Source: Conexibacter sp. DBS9H8
GTDB lineage: Bacteria; Actinomycetota; Thermoleophilia; Solirubrobacterales; Solirubrobacteraceae
Length of the DNA stretch: 64,000 bases
Direction: 5' to 3'
Assembly: GCF_023330685.1 (NCBI RefSeq)
Contig: NZ_CP097128.1
Coordinates: 2,852,001-2,916,000, forward strand
Shown: positions 25,830 through 34,415 of the stretch, piece after piece
How positions within the stretch are numbered: the stretch's first letter is position 1
How the letters are laid out: each line of letters begins with the position of its first letter
Position numbers and translations under genes: made by a program
Notes under the pieces: model-generated
Told to the model about the DNA's origin: nothing
What the model saw: only the letters and a program-made list of their open reading frames with translations
Databases searched by the model: none

Positions 25830-27308
25830 ATGTCCGGCCTGCCCACCCACGGTGTGCGGGACCTGATCGTCGTCGGCGCCGGGGGCGCGGGGCTCTACAC
25901 CGCCCTGTGCGCTGCGCGCGACGGGGCTCGGGTCACGCTCATCTCCTCGCGGCCGCTCGCGGAGGCGAACAGCTACTGGGCCCAGGGCGGGCTCGCCGCC
26001 GCGGTGGCCGACGAGGACAGCCCGGCCGCCCACCTCGCCGACACGGTCGCGGCGGGGCGTGACGCCGTCAAGCTGAGCGCCGCGCGCGTGCTCACCGAGG
26101 GGGCTCCGGAGATCGTCGCCGACCTCACCCGGCTCGGGGTCACCTTCGACGCCGACCGCGAGGGGCGCCTCGCCCTCGGGCTCGAAGGCGGCCACCGGAT
26201 CCGCCGGGTCGTCCACGCCGGCGGAGCCGCGACCGGACGGCGGATCGTCCGCCAGCTGTCGGCTCTCGCCGCCGAACATCCGCTCATCGACGTCCTCGAG
26301 GGGACGCCGGTGACGGCGATCCTCACCCACGACGGCCGGGCCAGCGGGGTGGAGCTGCGCGGTGGTGAGCGCCGCCTCGGGACCGCGACGGTGCTCGCCA
26401 CCGGAGGGGCGGCCGCCCTGTGGGCCCGGACGACGAACCCGCGCCCGGCCGTCGGCAACGGGATGCTGCTCGCTTTCCGCGCCGGGGCCGCCCTCGCCGA
26501 TATCGAGCTGATGCAGTTCCATCCGACCGCGGTCGTCGGCACCAACGGAACCTCCCAGGCCGACGGGTTCCTCGTCACCGAGGCGATCCGCGGGGAGGGC
26601 GCGATCCTCTGCAACCGGGCCGGCGAGCGGTTCGTCGACGAGCTCGCCCCCCGCGACGAGGTCGCCCGGGCGATCCACGACGAGCTGCTGCGCTCCCGCG
26701 CCACCTCGGTCGCCCTCGACATGCGCGGTGTCGACCCCGGGCTGTTCCCGAACGTCGTCAGCCACCTCCGCTCGGTCGGGATCGACCCCGAGCGGGAGCT
26801 GATCCCGGTCGCCCCGGCCGCCCACTACATGATGGGCGGGATCGCCACCGACCTCACCGCGGCGAGCAGCGTGGCCGGGCTGTACGCGGTCGGCGAGTGC
26901 GCCTGCACCGGCCTGCACGGCGCCAACCGCCTCGCCTCCAACTCGCTCACCGAGTGCTTCGTCTTCGGCCGCCAGGCCGCCCACGCCGCGTTGGCGGAGC
27001 CCGCGCTCGCCGCGGCAGCGGCCGCCGCTTCCGTCTCCACCTCGACAGGCCCGCCGCCCCCGCTCACCCAGGCGAGCCGGGAGGCGTTGTGGCGTGACGC
27101 GGGGCTGCAGCGAACCGGCGAGGGTCTCGCCCGCCTGCGGGAGGACGCGCACCCGCTCGTGCGCCTGATCGCGACCGCCGCGATCACGCGGACCGAGAGC
27201 CGCGGCGCCCACAAGCGCGACGACTTTCCCGAGCGTGATCCGGCCTGGGATCACGAGCACGTCGTCCTCACCCCGGGGAGCGCCCCCGCCCGCGAGCACT
27301 GGGCCTGA
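25830..27308 (+). CDS. nadB: L-aspartate oxidase
   Basis: FAD enzyme making iminoaspartate for NAD synthesis. 492 residues: FAD-binding GAGGAGLYTALCAARDG near residue 16, ANSYWAQGGLAAAV near 48, active-site HPTAVVG and GEGAILCNRAGERFVDELAPRD, and the C-terminal fumarate-reductase-like domain with SRGAHKRDDFPE. ANRLASNSLTECFVFGRQAA is the second FAD motif. nadA and nadC are not adjacent, which is unusual since they often form an operon. Confidence 0.96.
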   Translation: MSGLPTHGVRDLIVVGAGGAGLYTALCAARDGARVTLISSRPLAEANSYWAQGGLAAAVADEDSPAAHLADTVAAGRDAVKLSAARVLTEGAPEIVADLTRLGVTFDADREGRLALGLEGGHRIRRVVHAGGAATGRRIVRQLSALAAEHPLIDVLEGTPVTAILTHDGRASGVELRGGERRLGTATVLATGGAAALWARTTNPRPAVGNGMLLAFRAGAALADIELMQFHPTAVVGTNGTSQADGFLVTEAIRGEGAILCNRAGERFVDELAPRDEVARAIHDELLRSRATSVALDMRGVDPGLFPNVVSHLRSVGIDPERELIPVAPAAHYMMGGIATDLTAASSVAGLYAVGECACTGLHGANRLASNSLTECFVFGRQAAHAALAEPALAAAAAAASVSTSTGPPPPLTQASREALWRDAGLQRTGEGLARLREDAHPLVRLIATAAITRTESRGAHKRDDFPERDPAWDHEHVVLTPGSAPAREHWA

Positions 27309-27342
27309 CCCTCAGCCGGCACGCCCGCCCCGGCGGCGGTAC

Positions 27343-27364
27343 GATCCGCTCAGTGAGCGGGATC
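27343..27364 (+). terminator. Imperfect hairpin after nadB
   Basis: GATCCGCTC - AGT - GAGCGGGATC, an inverted repeat with one bulged base, 34 bases after the nadB stop. No U-run follows. It may end the nadB transcript or belong to the regulatory region of the next gene. Confidence 0.35.
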
Positions 27365-27368
27365 ACGG

Positions 27369-27385
27369 ATTAACCCGCGGTTAAT
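27369..27385. promoter_or_regulatory. Palindromic operator candidate upstream of the CCCH protein gene
   Basis: ATTAACC - CGC - GGTTAAT, a perfect 7-bp inverted repeat around three bases, A/T-rich in a very G/C-rich region, 88 bases before the ATG of the next gene. The symmetry suits a dimeric regulator. No known motif is claimed. Confidence 0.5.
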
Positions 27386-27473
27386 AGTTGCGGTCGAGTG
27401 CAATTCACATTCGGCGGGGACAATCGCCACCGCGGAACAAGAGGCCCGGCAGGCAGCCGGAAAGGAGAGGGAC

Positions 27474-27911
27474 ATGTACCGCTTCAGCAGGGCGATCTAC
27501 CGAGAGCTCGCCGACGAGATCATCGAGAGCCCGACGGGAAACCGATACACCAACCACGAAAAGGTGTTACGGGCGTGCGAGTCGGCGGTCGAACGGCTGG
27601 CGACCGATCGCCACTACTTTGCGCGACCGACGCGCACCCTCTTCAATGACATCCGCTGCTTCTTCCCGATGGCCTCACAGCGGCGCGTGTACGCGGTCGT
27701 CGAGCGCTACCTCGCCTTCGCGGACGAGTTCCTCGCCAACCAGCCCAACAACGGCTTCGACGTGTACGGGAACCCGCTCCAGTGCCGCGCCTCGACTCGC
27801 AAGGGCACGCCCTGTCAGCGGATGCCCCTCCCCCACAACGGCTACTGCCCCTCCCACCAGCACCTCGCCGAGACCGAAGAGCTCCAGCGGACCGCGGCGG
27901 CGGCCGCCTGA
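27474..27911 (+). CDS. Conserved unknown protein with CCCH zinc-finger-like motif
   Basis: 145 residues. The first 95 are helical and rich in charged and aromatic residues, with an RAIYRELADEI start. The C-terminal part has Cys104, Cys114, Cys125 and His128 in the order C-x9-C-x10-C-x2-H, with the STRKGTPC phrase also seen in small phage and bacterial finger proteins. A very strong ribosome-binding site (AAAGGAG) precedes the ATG, and a 17-base palindrome lies upstream, suggesting high, controlled expression. Function unknown; nucleic-acid binding is likely. Confidence 0.75.
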   Translation: MYRFSRAIYRELADEIIESPTGNRYTNHEKVLRACESAVERLATDRHYFARPTRTLFNDIRCFFPMASQRRVYAVVERYLAFADEFLANQPNNGFDVYGNPLQCRASTRKGTPCQRMPLPHNGYCPSHQHLAETEELQRTAAAAA

Positions 27912-29839
27912 GCCCCGGCGCCCTGATCGGCGTCGACGTCGGCGGCACCTTCACCGACGCCGTCCTCCTCGCCGAGGGGCAGCTGCATACCGCCAAGGTA
28001 CCGAGCACCCCGGCCGACCCGTCCGCGGGGGTGCTCGCCGCGATCGACGCCGTCCTCGCCGCCGCCGGCCTCGCCCCGTCCGCGGTCGGCACCCTCGCCC
28101 ACGGGATGACGGTCGCCACGAATGCGCTGCTGGAGGGCAACAGCGCACGGGCGGCGCTGCTCGCGACCGACGGCTTCACCGACGTGGTCGAGCTCGCCCG
28201 TCAGAACCGCCCCGCCCTCTACCGCCTCCAGGAGCGCGGACCCGCCCCCCTGATCGGCCCGGAGCTGCGCTGGGGCGTGCGGGAGCGGATGACCCCGGCC
28301 GGACCGCTGCTCACGCTCTCCCGTGAGGAGGCAGAGCGGCTGGCGGTCTGTGGGACCGCCAGCCGCGTCGACGCCGTGGCCGTCGTCCTCCTGCACGCCT
28401 ACCGTCACCCCGAGCACGAGCGGGCGATCGCCGACGCCTTCACGCGCCTCGCCCCCGGCGTCTCGGTTCACCTCTCCAGCGAACTCGTCGGCACCTTCCG
28501 CGAGTACGAGCGCGCCGCGACGACCGAGCTCGACGCCGCCCTCTCCCCGCTGCTGGCCGGATACCTGCGGCGGCTCGCCGACGCCTGCGACCGCCGGGGC
28601 CTGCCCGCACCGGGGATCCTCGCATCCCAGGGCGGGCTGATCGACCTCGAGACCGCCGCCGCGCACGCCGCGCTCACCGTCCTCTCCGGTCCGGCCGGCG
28701 GTGCCGCCGGGGCCGCCCACGTCGCCCGGGGCCACGGGCTCACCGATGCGCTCTGTCTCGACATGGGCGGCACCTCGACCGACGTCTGCCTGATCGCGGA
28801 CGGGGTGGTCGCCGAGCACGCCGAGGGACGCGTCGCCGGCCGGCCCGTCGCCCTCCCGACGCTCGCCATCCACACCGTCGGAGCGGGCGGCGGCTCGATC
28901 GCCTGGGCCGATGCGGGCGGCGCCCTCCGCGTCGGCCCCCGCTCGGCCGGGGCCGACCCCGGCCCCGCCGCCTACGGGCGCGGAGGCGTGCACCCGACGG
29001 TGACCGACGCGAACGTCCTGCTCGGGCTGCTCGATCCGGCCGTCCCGCTCGCCGGGGGCATCCGCCTCGACGCCGACGCCGCACAGCGGGCGATCGCCGG
29101 GCTCGCCGGCGAGCTCGGGCTGTCGACCCGGGGCTGTGCCCGTGGCATCCGTACCGTCGTCACCAGCGAGATCGCCGGTGCGCTCAGTGCGGTCACCCTC
29201 GAGCGGGGGGTCGACCCGCGCGCGCTCACGCTGATCGCCTTCGGCGGCGCGGGCGGCCTGCATGCCGCCGAGGTCGCCGAGGCGCTCGGGATCGGGTCGG
29301 TGCTCGTCCCCGGAGAGGCCGGGGTGCTCGCCGCGCTCGGGCTCGTCGTCGCCCCGGCCCGCCGCGACCGGGCCCAGAGCGTGCTCCTGTCCGGGGCGGG
29401 GTTCACCGACGCGGCGCTGCGGGGCGTCGTCGACGAGCTCGCGGCGCAGGCGGCGGCCGGCCTCGGCGGCGTTGCGGACCGGTTCACCCTCGCCGCCGAG
29501 CTGCGCTACGTCGGCCAGAGCTTCGAGCTTCCCGTCCGCGCCGATCCGGCGGCGGTCACCGCCGCGGCCCTGACCGCCGCCTTCGTCGCCGCCCACGTGC
29601 GGCGCTACGGCTTCTCCGAGCCCGACGGGGAGGTCGAGCTCGTCACCGTCCGCGTCAGCGCCCACGGGCCCGCGCCGGAACTGCCGGGCCGCGGGCTTGC
29701 CGCCCGGGTCCGCCACCACCACGGTCCGACAGTGATCCGCCGGCCCGAGACGACGGTCGTCGTCCCGGCCGGGTGGACCGCGAGCGAGGACGCGAGCGGG
29801 ACGGTGGCGCTCGCCCACGCCAGCGGGGGCCGGCCGTGA
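27908..29839 (+). CDS. hyuA: Hydantoinase/oxoprolinase subunit A
   Basis: ATP-dependent ring-opening subunit of the HyuA / 5-oxoprolinase / acetone carboxylase family. LIGVDVGGTFTDAVLL is the actin-like phosphate loop, MTVATNALLE and LDMGGTSTDVCLI follow, and HTVGAGGGSIAW and SAGADPGPAAYGRGG are typical. About 640 residues fits the family. There is no ATG/GTG/TTG near the family N terminus. The options are CTG at 27908, which overlaps the previous stop (CTGA), CTG at 27923, or GTG at 27782, which adds about 42 Arg/Pro-rich residues inside the previous gene. I place it at 27908 with reserve. Confidence 0.88.
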   Translation: MSPGALIGVDVGGTFTDAVLLAEGQLHTAKVPSTPADPSAGVLAAIDAVLAAAGLAPSAVGTLAHGMTVATNALLEGNSARAALLATDGFTDVVELARQNRPALYRLQERGPAPLIGPELRWGVRERMTPAGPLLTLSREEAERLAVCGTASRVDAVAVVLLHAYRHPEHERAIADAFTRLAPGVSVHLSSELVGTFREYERAATTELDAALSPLLAGYLRRLADACDRRGLPAPGILASQGGLIDLETAAAHAALTVLSGPAGGAAGAAHVARGHGLTDALCLDMGGTSTDVCLIADGVVAEHAEGRVAGRPVALPTLAIHTVGAGGGSIAWADAGGALRVGPRSAGADPGPAAYGRGGVHPTVTDANVLLGLLDPAVPLAGGIRLDADAAQRAIAGLAGELGLSTRGCARGIRTVVTSEIAGALSAVTLERGVDPRALTLIAFGGAGGLHAAEVAEALGIGSVLVPGEAGVLAALGLVVAPARRDRAQSVLLSGAGFTDAALRGVVDELAAQAAAGLGGVADRFTLAAELRYVGQSFELPVRADPAAVTAAALTAAFVAAHVRRYGFSEPDGEVELVTVRVSAHGPAPELPGRGLAARVRHHHGPTVIRRPETTVVVPAGWTASEDASGTVALAHASGGRP

Positions 29840-31347
29840 TCGACGCGATCGAGCTCGCGCTGCTCACCGGCTCGCTCGCCCACGCCTGTGAGGAGATGGG
29901 GCGCGTGCTCATCCACTCAGCGCACTCACCGAACATCAAGGAGCGCCGCGACGCCTCCACCGCCCTGTTCAACGCGGACGGGGAGATGGTGATGCAGGCT
30001 GAGCACATCCCCGTCCATCTCGGCGCGATGCCCGCCGCCGTCGCGGCGGTCCGGCCGCTGCTCGACGCTCTCGGCCCGCCCGCCCGCTGGCCCGCCGGGG
30101 AGGAGCCGGCCTTCCTGCTCAACGACCCCTACGCCGGCGGGACCCACCTCCCCGACATCACCGTCGTCGTGCCCGTCCGGGCCGGGGCGCATCTGATCGG
30201 CTTCGCCGCCGCGCGGGCCCACCACGCGGACGTCGGCTCCCCGACCCCCGGGTCGATGCCCGCCGACAGCGTCACCCTCGCGGATGAGGGCGTCGTCATC
30301 TCTCCCCGGCGCCTTGACGACGCGACCGTTGAGGCGCTCGTCACGCAGATGCGGGCCCCCGCTCAGCGCCGCGCGGACCTCCGCGCCCAGCTCGCCGCCT
30401 GCCGGACCGGTGCGGCGCACCTGCGCGCGCTCAGCGACCGTCACGGGGTCAGCGGCCTCACCGACGCGCTCGCCGAGGTGCTCGACTACGCGGAACGGCG
30501 CACCCGGGCGGGGATCACCGCGCTCGGTGACGGGGTGCGCACCGCGAGCGACCACCTCGAGACCGCCACCGGCCTGCTCACCCTGCAGCTGCGCGCCACC
30601 ATCGCCGGTGACACCCTCACCCTCGACTTCAGCGGCAGCGCCCCCGAGTATGCGGGGAACCTCAACTGCCCGCTCGCGGTCACCACCTCGGCCTGCTATT
30701 TCGCCGCCAAGGTACTCACCGACCCGGACATCCCCGCCAACGCGGGGGCGTACCGTCCCGTGCGGGTGATCGCCCCGTCCGGCTGCCTGCTCAACGCCCG
30801 CCCCCCCGCCGCCGTCGCCGCCGGCAACGTCGAAACCTCCTCCCGGGTCGCCGACCTCGTCTTGGGCGCCTTCGGTCTCGCCCTCGGGCAGGGGACGATG
30901 AACAACCTCACCCTCGGGGACGCCGACCGGGTCTACTACGAGACGATCGGCGGCGGCCAGGCGGCGAGCGCCACCGCCGACGGACCCTCCGGGGTCCACG
31001 TGGCGATGTCCAACACGCTCAACACCCCGGTGGAGGCACTGGAGCTGGAATACCCGCTGCGGATGGTCCGCTATGCGCTGCGCCGGGGTTCGGGCGGCGC
31101 GGGGACCCACCGCGGCGGTGATGGCGTGATCCGCGAACTGGAGGCACTCGCCCCGCTCACCTACTCGCTGATCACAGAACGCCGGCAGCTGGCCCCGGCC
31201 GGCGCAGCCGGCGGCGGCCCCGGCGCCCGCGGGCGCAACACACTCGACGGTGTCGAACTTCCGGGCAAGTGCGTCGGCTCCCTCGCGCCCGGCCAGCGGC
31301 TGCGTATCGAGACGCCCGGCGGCGGCGGCTATGGTGCGCGGCCATGA
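29836..31347 (+). CDS. hyuB: Hydantoinase/oxoprolinase subunit B
   Basis: 503 residues from the GTG overlapping the hyuA stop (GTGA). HyuB family: EEMGRVLIHSAHSPNIKERRDAS, NADGEMVMQAEHIPVHLGAMP, NDPYAGGTHLPDITVV, a later FSGSAPEYAGNLNCPL, and GGGQAASATADGPSG. With HyuA it forms the complex that hydrolyses a lactam or imide ring (hydantoin, 5-oxoproline or similar). The substrate is not set by sequence. It is coupled to the next dehydrogenase gene by ATGA. Confidence 0.93.
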   Translation: MIDAIELALLTGSLAHACEEMGRVLIHSAHSPNIKERRDASTALFNADGEMVMQAEHIPVHLGAMPAAVAAVRPLLDALGPPARWPAGEEPAFLLNDPYAGGTHLPDITVVVPVRAGAHLIGFAAARAHHADVGSPTPGSMPADSVTLADEGVVISPRRLDDATVEALVTQMRAPAQRRADLRAQLAACRTGAAHLRALSDRHGVSGLTDALAEVLDYAERRTRAGITALGDGVRTASDHLETATGLLTLQLRATIAGDTLTLDFSGSAPEYAGNLNCPLAVTTSACYFAAKVLTDPDIPANAGAYRPVRVIAPSGCLLNARPPAAVAAGNVETSSRVADLVLGAFGLALGQGTMNNLTLGDADRVYYETIGGGQAASATADGPSGVHVAMSNTLNTPVEALELEYPLRMVRYALRRGSGGAGTHRGGDGVIRELEALAPLTYSLITERRQLAPAGAAGGGPGARGRNTLDGVELPGKCVGSLAPGQRLRIETPGGGGYGARP

Positions 31348-32222
31348 AGATCGCCTTCCTCGGGCTCGGGATCATGGGCTCTCGCATGGCCGCCAACCTC
31401 GTCGGCCACGGCCATCAGCTGACGGTCTGGAACCGCACCGCGGCGACCGCCGAGGCCTTCGCGCAGACGCACGGTGCCTCGGTGGCAGCGAGCCCGGTGG
31501 CCGCTGCCACCGCCGCCGACCTCGTGATCACGATGGTCGTCGACGGCGACCAGGTCCGCGAGCTGCTGCTCGGCCTCGACGGGGCCGCCCACGCACCGGG
31601 GGCGCGGACGTTCGTCGACTGCTCGACGATCGGGCCGGCGGCGGCGGTGGCGATCGCCGCCGACCTGGCCCGGCACGGCCACCGCTTCCTCGACGCGCCG
31701 GTCACCGGGTCGAGCCCGCGGGCGCAGGACGGCACGCTCACGTTCATGGTCGGCGGGTCCGCCGACGACGTCGCGACGGTGCGGCCGGTGCTCGAGCGGA
31801 TGGGGTCGCTGATCGTCCACGCCGGCCCGGTCGGCCAGGGTCAGGTGGTGAAGGTGATCAACAACGCGCTCGCGGCGATCAACGCGGCCGCGCTCGGCCA
31901 GGCCCTCCTCGTCGGGACCGCGGCGGGAGCGGACCTCGATGCGCTCGTGGCGGTCGCCGGGGCGGGCAGCGGCGGCTCGGTGATGCTCGACCTCAAGGCC
32001 CAGCCGATGCGGACACACGACTACCGGCCGCTGTTCAAGCTCGACCACATGCTCAAGGACGTCCGGCTCTGCCTCGAGGAGGCGGCCGGCGCCGGGATCG
32101 CCTTTCCGTTCGGATCCGAGGTCGCCGAGCTGCTCGCGGAGGCCTCGGCGATGGGGTTCGGGGACGCCGACTTCGCCGCGGTCATCGAGGCTTTGGAGTC
32201 ACGGGCAGACCTTCGTTTATAG
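31344..32222 (+). CDS. 3-hydroxyisobutyrate dehydrogenase-family protein
   Basis: 292 residues. NAD(P)-binding GLGIMGSRMAANL at the N terminus, DAPVTGSSPRAQDGTLTFMVGG substrate loop near 120, and catalytic Lys in GQGQVVKVINNAL near residue 170. The family reduces or oxidises small beta-hydroxy acids. The ATG overlaps the hyuB stop by four bases, so it is the third gene of the hyuAB operon and may act on the product of that enzyme. Confidence 0.93.
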   Translation: MKIAFLGLGIMGSRMAANLVGHGHQLTVWNRTAATAEAFAQTHGASVAASPVAAATAADLVITMVVDGDQVRELLLGLDGAAHAPGARTFVDCSTIGPAAAVAIAADLARHGHRFLDAPVTGSSPRAQDGTLTFMVGGSADDVATVRPVLERMGSLIVHAGPVGQGQVVKVINNALAAINAAALGQALLVGTAAGADLDALVAVAGAGSGGSVMLDLKAQPMRTHDYRPLFKLDHMLKDVRLCLEEAAGAGIAFPFGSEVAELLAEASAMGFGDADFAAVIEALESRADLRL

Positions 32223-32251
32223 TCGAAAAATGTGCTTCTTTGCGGGAATGT

Positions 32252-32280
32252 TTGGGGATTTGAGGAAACTCACGTAGGAT
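32252..32280 (+). promoter_or_regulatory. Promoter candidate for the DUF1802 gene
   Basis: TTGGGG at 32252-32257 and TAGGAT at 32275-32280 with 17 bases between them, in an A/T-rich stretch that stands out from its surroundings. TAGGAT is a strong actinobacterial -10 form. It would give a leader of about 65 bases before the ATG at 32355. Confidence 0.45.
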
Positions 32281-32354
32281 TAGTCGGGTTCCGGATGGTC
32301 GTCTCACCCACGATTGCCCGGGCAGTCACAACTCCATCTCTCCCACTGGATCAC

Positions 32355-32984
32355 ATGCCGATTGCTTTTAAAGAATGGGCGGTTACCGTCCGTGCGCTGG
32401 CAGAGGGCGAGCAGCTCTTGACGCTACGCAAGGGCGGCATCCGCGAGCCCGGGAAGCACTTCTCACTTGAACATGAGCGGTTCTTCCTCTACCCCACCTT
32501 CGACCATCAGAGCACCGATCTGGTGCGCGAATCCCACCGTCCCGAGCTCGCTCGCGCGCTCGAGGAGGGTGTCTGGTCCGAGGACGAGCCATCCCCGACC
32601 GCGGTTCTCCGCGGGGCGGAGATCAGCCAACCTGACCGTGTACGTATCCGGGCCTGGGCTGAGGTCGCGGCGCACTACACGATCAGCGATCGCCGAGCGG
32701 TCGATGCGCTGTCTCCCTTCTACGTCTGGAGCACCGATTACGCGGAGAAGCGGCTCGATTGGAAGCGCCGCCACCCCCTCCACGTCATCCTGCTGCGGAC
32801 CTACCGGATCCCGCGACCGGTGACGGTCAAGGTCCGAGACGAGTACGGCGGCTGCCGCTCGTGGCTGCAGATCACCCGGGACCTGCCCTTTGAGGGCACC
32901 CCGGTCCTCTCCGACGAGGAGTTCTTCCGCGCCGCCGAGGAGATCGCGGCGATCGCCGGCGACCGTCAGCCCGCTCTGGTCTGA
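32355..32984 (+). CDS. DUF1802 family protein
   Basis: 209 residues from the ATG at 32355. The segment AFKEWAVTVRALAEGEQLLTLRKGGIRE followed by HERFFLYPTFDHQ is the DUF1802 signature as I know it. Function not known. Open frame continues 41 codons upstream, with another ATG at 32295, but those residues do not look like the family. It stands alone between the hyu operon and an unrelated gene, behind its own promoter candidate. Confidence 0.82.
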   Translation: MPIAFKEWAVTVRALAEGEQLLTLRKGGIREPGKHFSLEHERFFLYPTFDHQSTDLVRESHRPELARALEEGVWSEDEPSPTAVLRGAEISQPDRVRIRAWAEVAAHYTISDRRAVDALSPFYVWSTDYAEKRLDWKRRHPLHVILLRTYRIPRPVTVKVRDEYGGCRSWLQITRDLPFEGTPVLSDEEFFRAAEEIAAIAGDRQPALV

Positions 32985-33025
32985 CGCCTCGACACGGGGC
33001 GGCCAACGCCGGCCGCCCCGTCTCT

Positions 33026-33787
33026 GTGTCGATGGCCTGGGTCGAGTCACACTCGCCGTCCTTTTCCTGCCGCCACTCGGAGGAGTGCACGGAGGATGTC
33101 GCCCGCCTGCTGGCCGGGATCGAGGACCTGCGCCTGCGCCTCGCCGGGCCCTTCCCCCGTCCCGTGGACGGGCTCACCTTCATCCTCCATGACGGGCCAC
33201 GGTCGCTCGCGGCCGCCAACCCGCTGCTCGCCGCCCTGTGGCGGCGGACCGACGTCGCCAGCCGTCCCCTCCTCACCGGCTGGGTGGGCAGCCGGGAGAT
33301 CCACCTCCTCTCTCCGCCCGCCCTGCTCGAGCGCGCGGAGGGCAACCCCGCACTCGCGGCCGTGCTCGCCCACGCCGCCTCGACCCTGTACACCCGCCGT
33401 GTGATCGTGGAGGCCAACCACGACCTGCACCGAGCCCTCGCCCCCGCCCGCACCGTCGTCTCGCTCCGCTGGGCCTGGCTGCTGGAGGGCGCCTCGCGCT
33501 GGTTCAGCGGGGAGACGGCGTCAGCCCGCCCGTCGATCGTCGCCCGCCTGCGGTCCGGCGCCCAGCCGGAGTTCCCCCCCGCGGTCCGGGATGCGCCGCT
33601 GCTCGCGGGGACGGTGATCGACCTGCTCGTCCGCGAGGAGGGCGAGTCGGCGGCGATCGAGCTCGCCGGCCGGCTCCACCCCGGCGGGGCGCGGGCGGCG
33701 CTGACCAAGGCCTTCGGTGGGCGGCCGCTCGTCCACACGGAGGGGGCGTGGCGGTCGTACCTGTCCCGGCTCGCGTCCTCGAACTGA
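33026..33787 (+). CDS. Unknown protein resembling an inactive MA-clan peptidase
   Basis: 253 residues, start GTG 33026 or ATG 33032. The layout resembles peptidase MA-like domains: a strand with LTFILHDG, GSREIHLLSP, then LAAVLAHAASTLY where an active enzyme would have HExxH, and WAWLLEGASRWFSGE where the third ligand Glu normally sits. The first His and the EG Glu remain, but the catalytic Glu and second His are missing. No signal peptide. If the assignment is right it is a non-catalytic relative. Confidence 0.6.
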   Translation: MSMAWVESHSPSFSCRHSEECTEDVARLLAGIEDLRLRLAGPFPRPVDGLTFILHDGPRSLAAANPLLAALWRRTDVASRPLLTGWVGSREIHLLSPPALLERAEGNPALAAVLAHAASTLYTRRVIVEANHDLHRALAPARTVVSLRWAWLLEGASRWFSGETASARPSIVARLRSGAQPEFPPAVRDAPLLAGTVIDLLVREEGESAAIELAGRLHPGGARAALTKAFGGRPLVHTEGAWRSYLSRLASSN

Positions 33788-33834
33788 GGCGGGGCGCGCC
33801 GGGGTGGCCGGGCGGCCGGGCGGCCGCGGCGGCC

Positions 33835-33862
33835 GGGCGCCGGGCGCCGGGCGCCGGGCGCC
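33835..33862. repeat. Tandem GGGCGCC repeat
   Basis: Four exact copies of the 7-mer GGGCGCC, directly preceded by further GGCCGGGC-like units from about 33812. It lies in the gap after the MA-like gene and just before the long inverted repeat. Confidence 0.8.
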
Positions 33863-33875
33863 GGCAGCCGGGGTG

Positions 33876-33952
33876 GCGAACGACGGCGAGGGGGGACTTT
33901 TGCGTCCTGGCGACGCAAAACTCCCCCCTCGTGCTCCGTCGTGCCCGTTCGC
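33876..33952. repeat. Long inverted repeat (possible dispersed palindromic element or terminator)
   Basis: The core arms at 33887-33906 and 33912-33931 are 20 bases each with one mismatch around a five-base loop. They include ACTTTTGCGTC against GACGCAAAACT and a run of six G/C. Flanking CGACGG (33881-33886) pairs with CCGTCG (33936-33941), and GCGAA/CGTTCGC extends the outside. It is much longer than needed for a terminator. I saw no second copy in this window. Confidence 0.75.
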
Positions 33953-33997
33953 GTCGGGAGCACCGCGCCGGAGCGCCCCGGCCCACCTACACTCCTC

Positions 33998-34336
33998 ATG
34001 GTGGCCTATGACCGGGAGCTCGCCGACCGGGTCCGGGCGCTCGTGGACTCCGAGCCGGGCCTCAGCGAGCAGCGGATGTTCGGCGGGCTCGCCTTCCTGC
34101 TTGAGGGGCGGATGGCGGTCGCCGTCTCCGGTCAGGGTGGGTTGCTGCTGCGGGTCGACCCTGCTGAGCAGGATCTGCTCGCCCGCGAGCCGCACACGAC
34201 CGCGTTCGTGATGGCCGGGCGCCCGGCCCGCGGGTGGCTGAGGGTGCTCCCCGACGGGCTCGTCGAGAACGACGATCTGCGCGCCTGGGTGGCTCGCGGC
34301 GTCAACGCCGCCCAGGCGCTCGACGAAGGCGACTGA
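33998..34336 (+). CDS. TfoX/Sxy N-terminal domain protein
   Basis: 112 residues: MVAYDRELADRVRALVDSE, EQRMFGGLAFLLEGRMAVAV, LLLRVDPAEQDLL, and VMAGRPARGWLRVLPDGL. This is the TfoX N-terminal domain alone, without the C-terminal helical domain of the Haemophilus competence regulator. Stand-alone versions are widespread and uncharacterised. The ATG at 33998 follows the inverted-repeat region. Confidence 0.85.
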   Translation: MVAYDRELADRVRALVDSEPGLSEQRMFGGLAFLLEGRMAVAVSGQGGLLLRVDPAEQDLLAREPHTTAFVMAGRPARGWLRVLPDGLVENDDLRAWVARGVNAAQALDEGD

Positions 34337-34415
34337 GGGCGGCTCATCGCCGGGCGGGCGAGCCGGGCAGGCGGGCGAGCCGGTCCGACGGGCAGGCGAG
34401 CCCCGCGAGCGCGTC

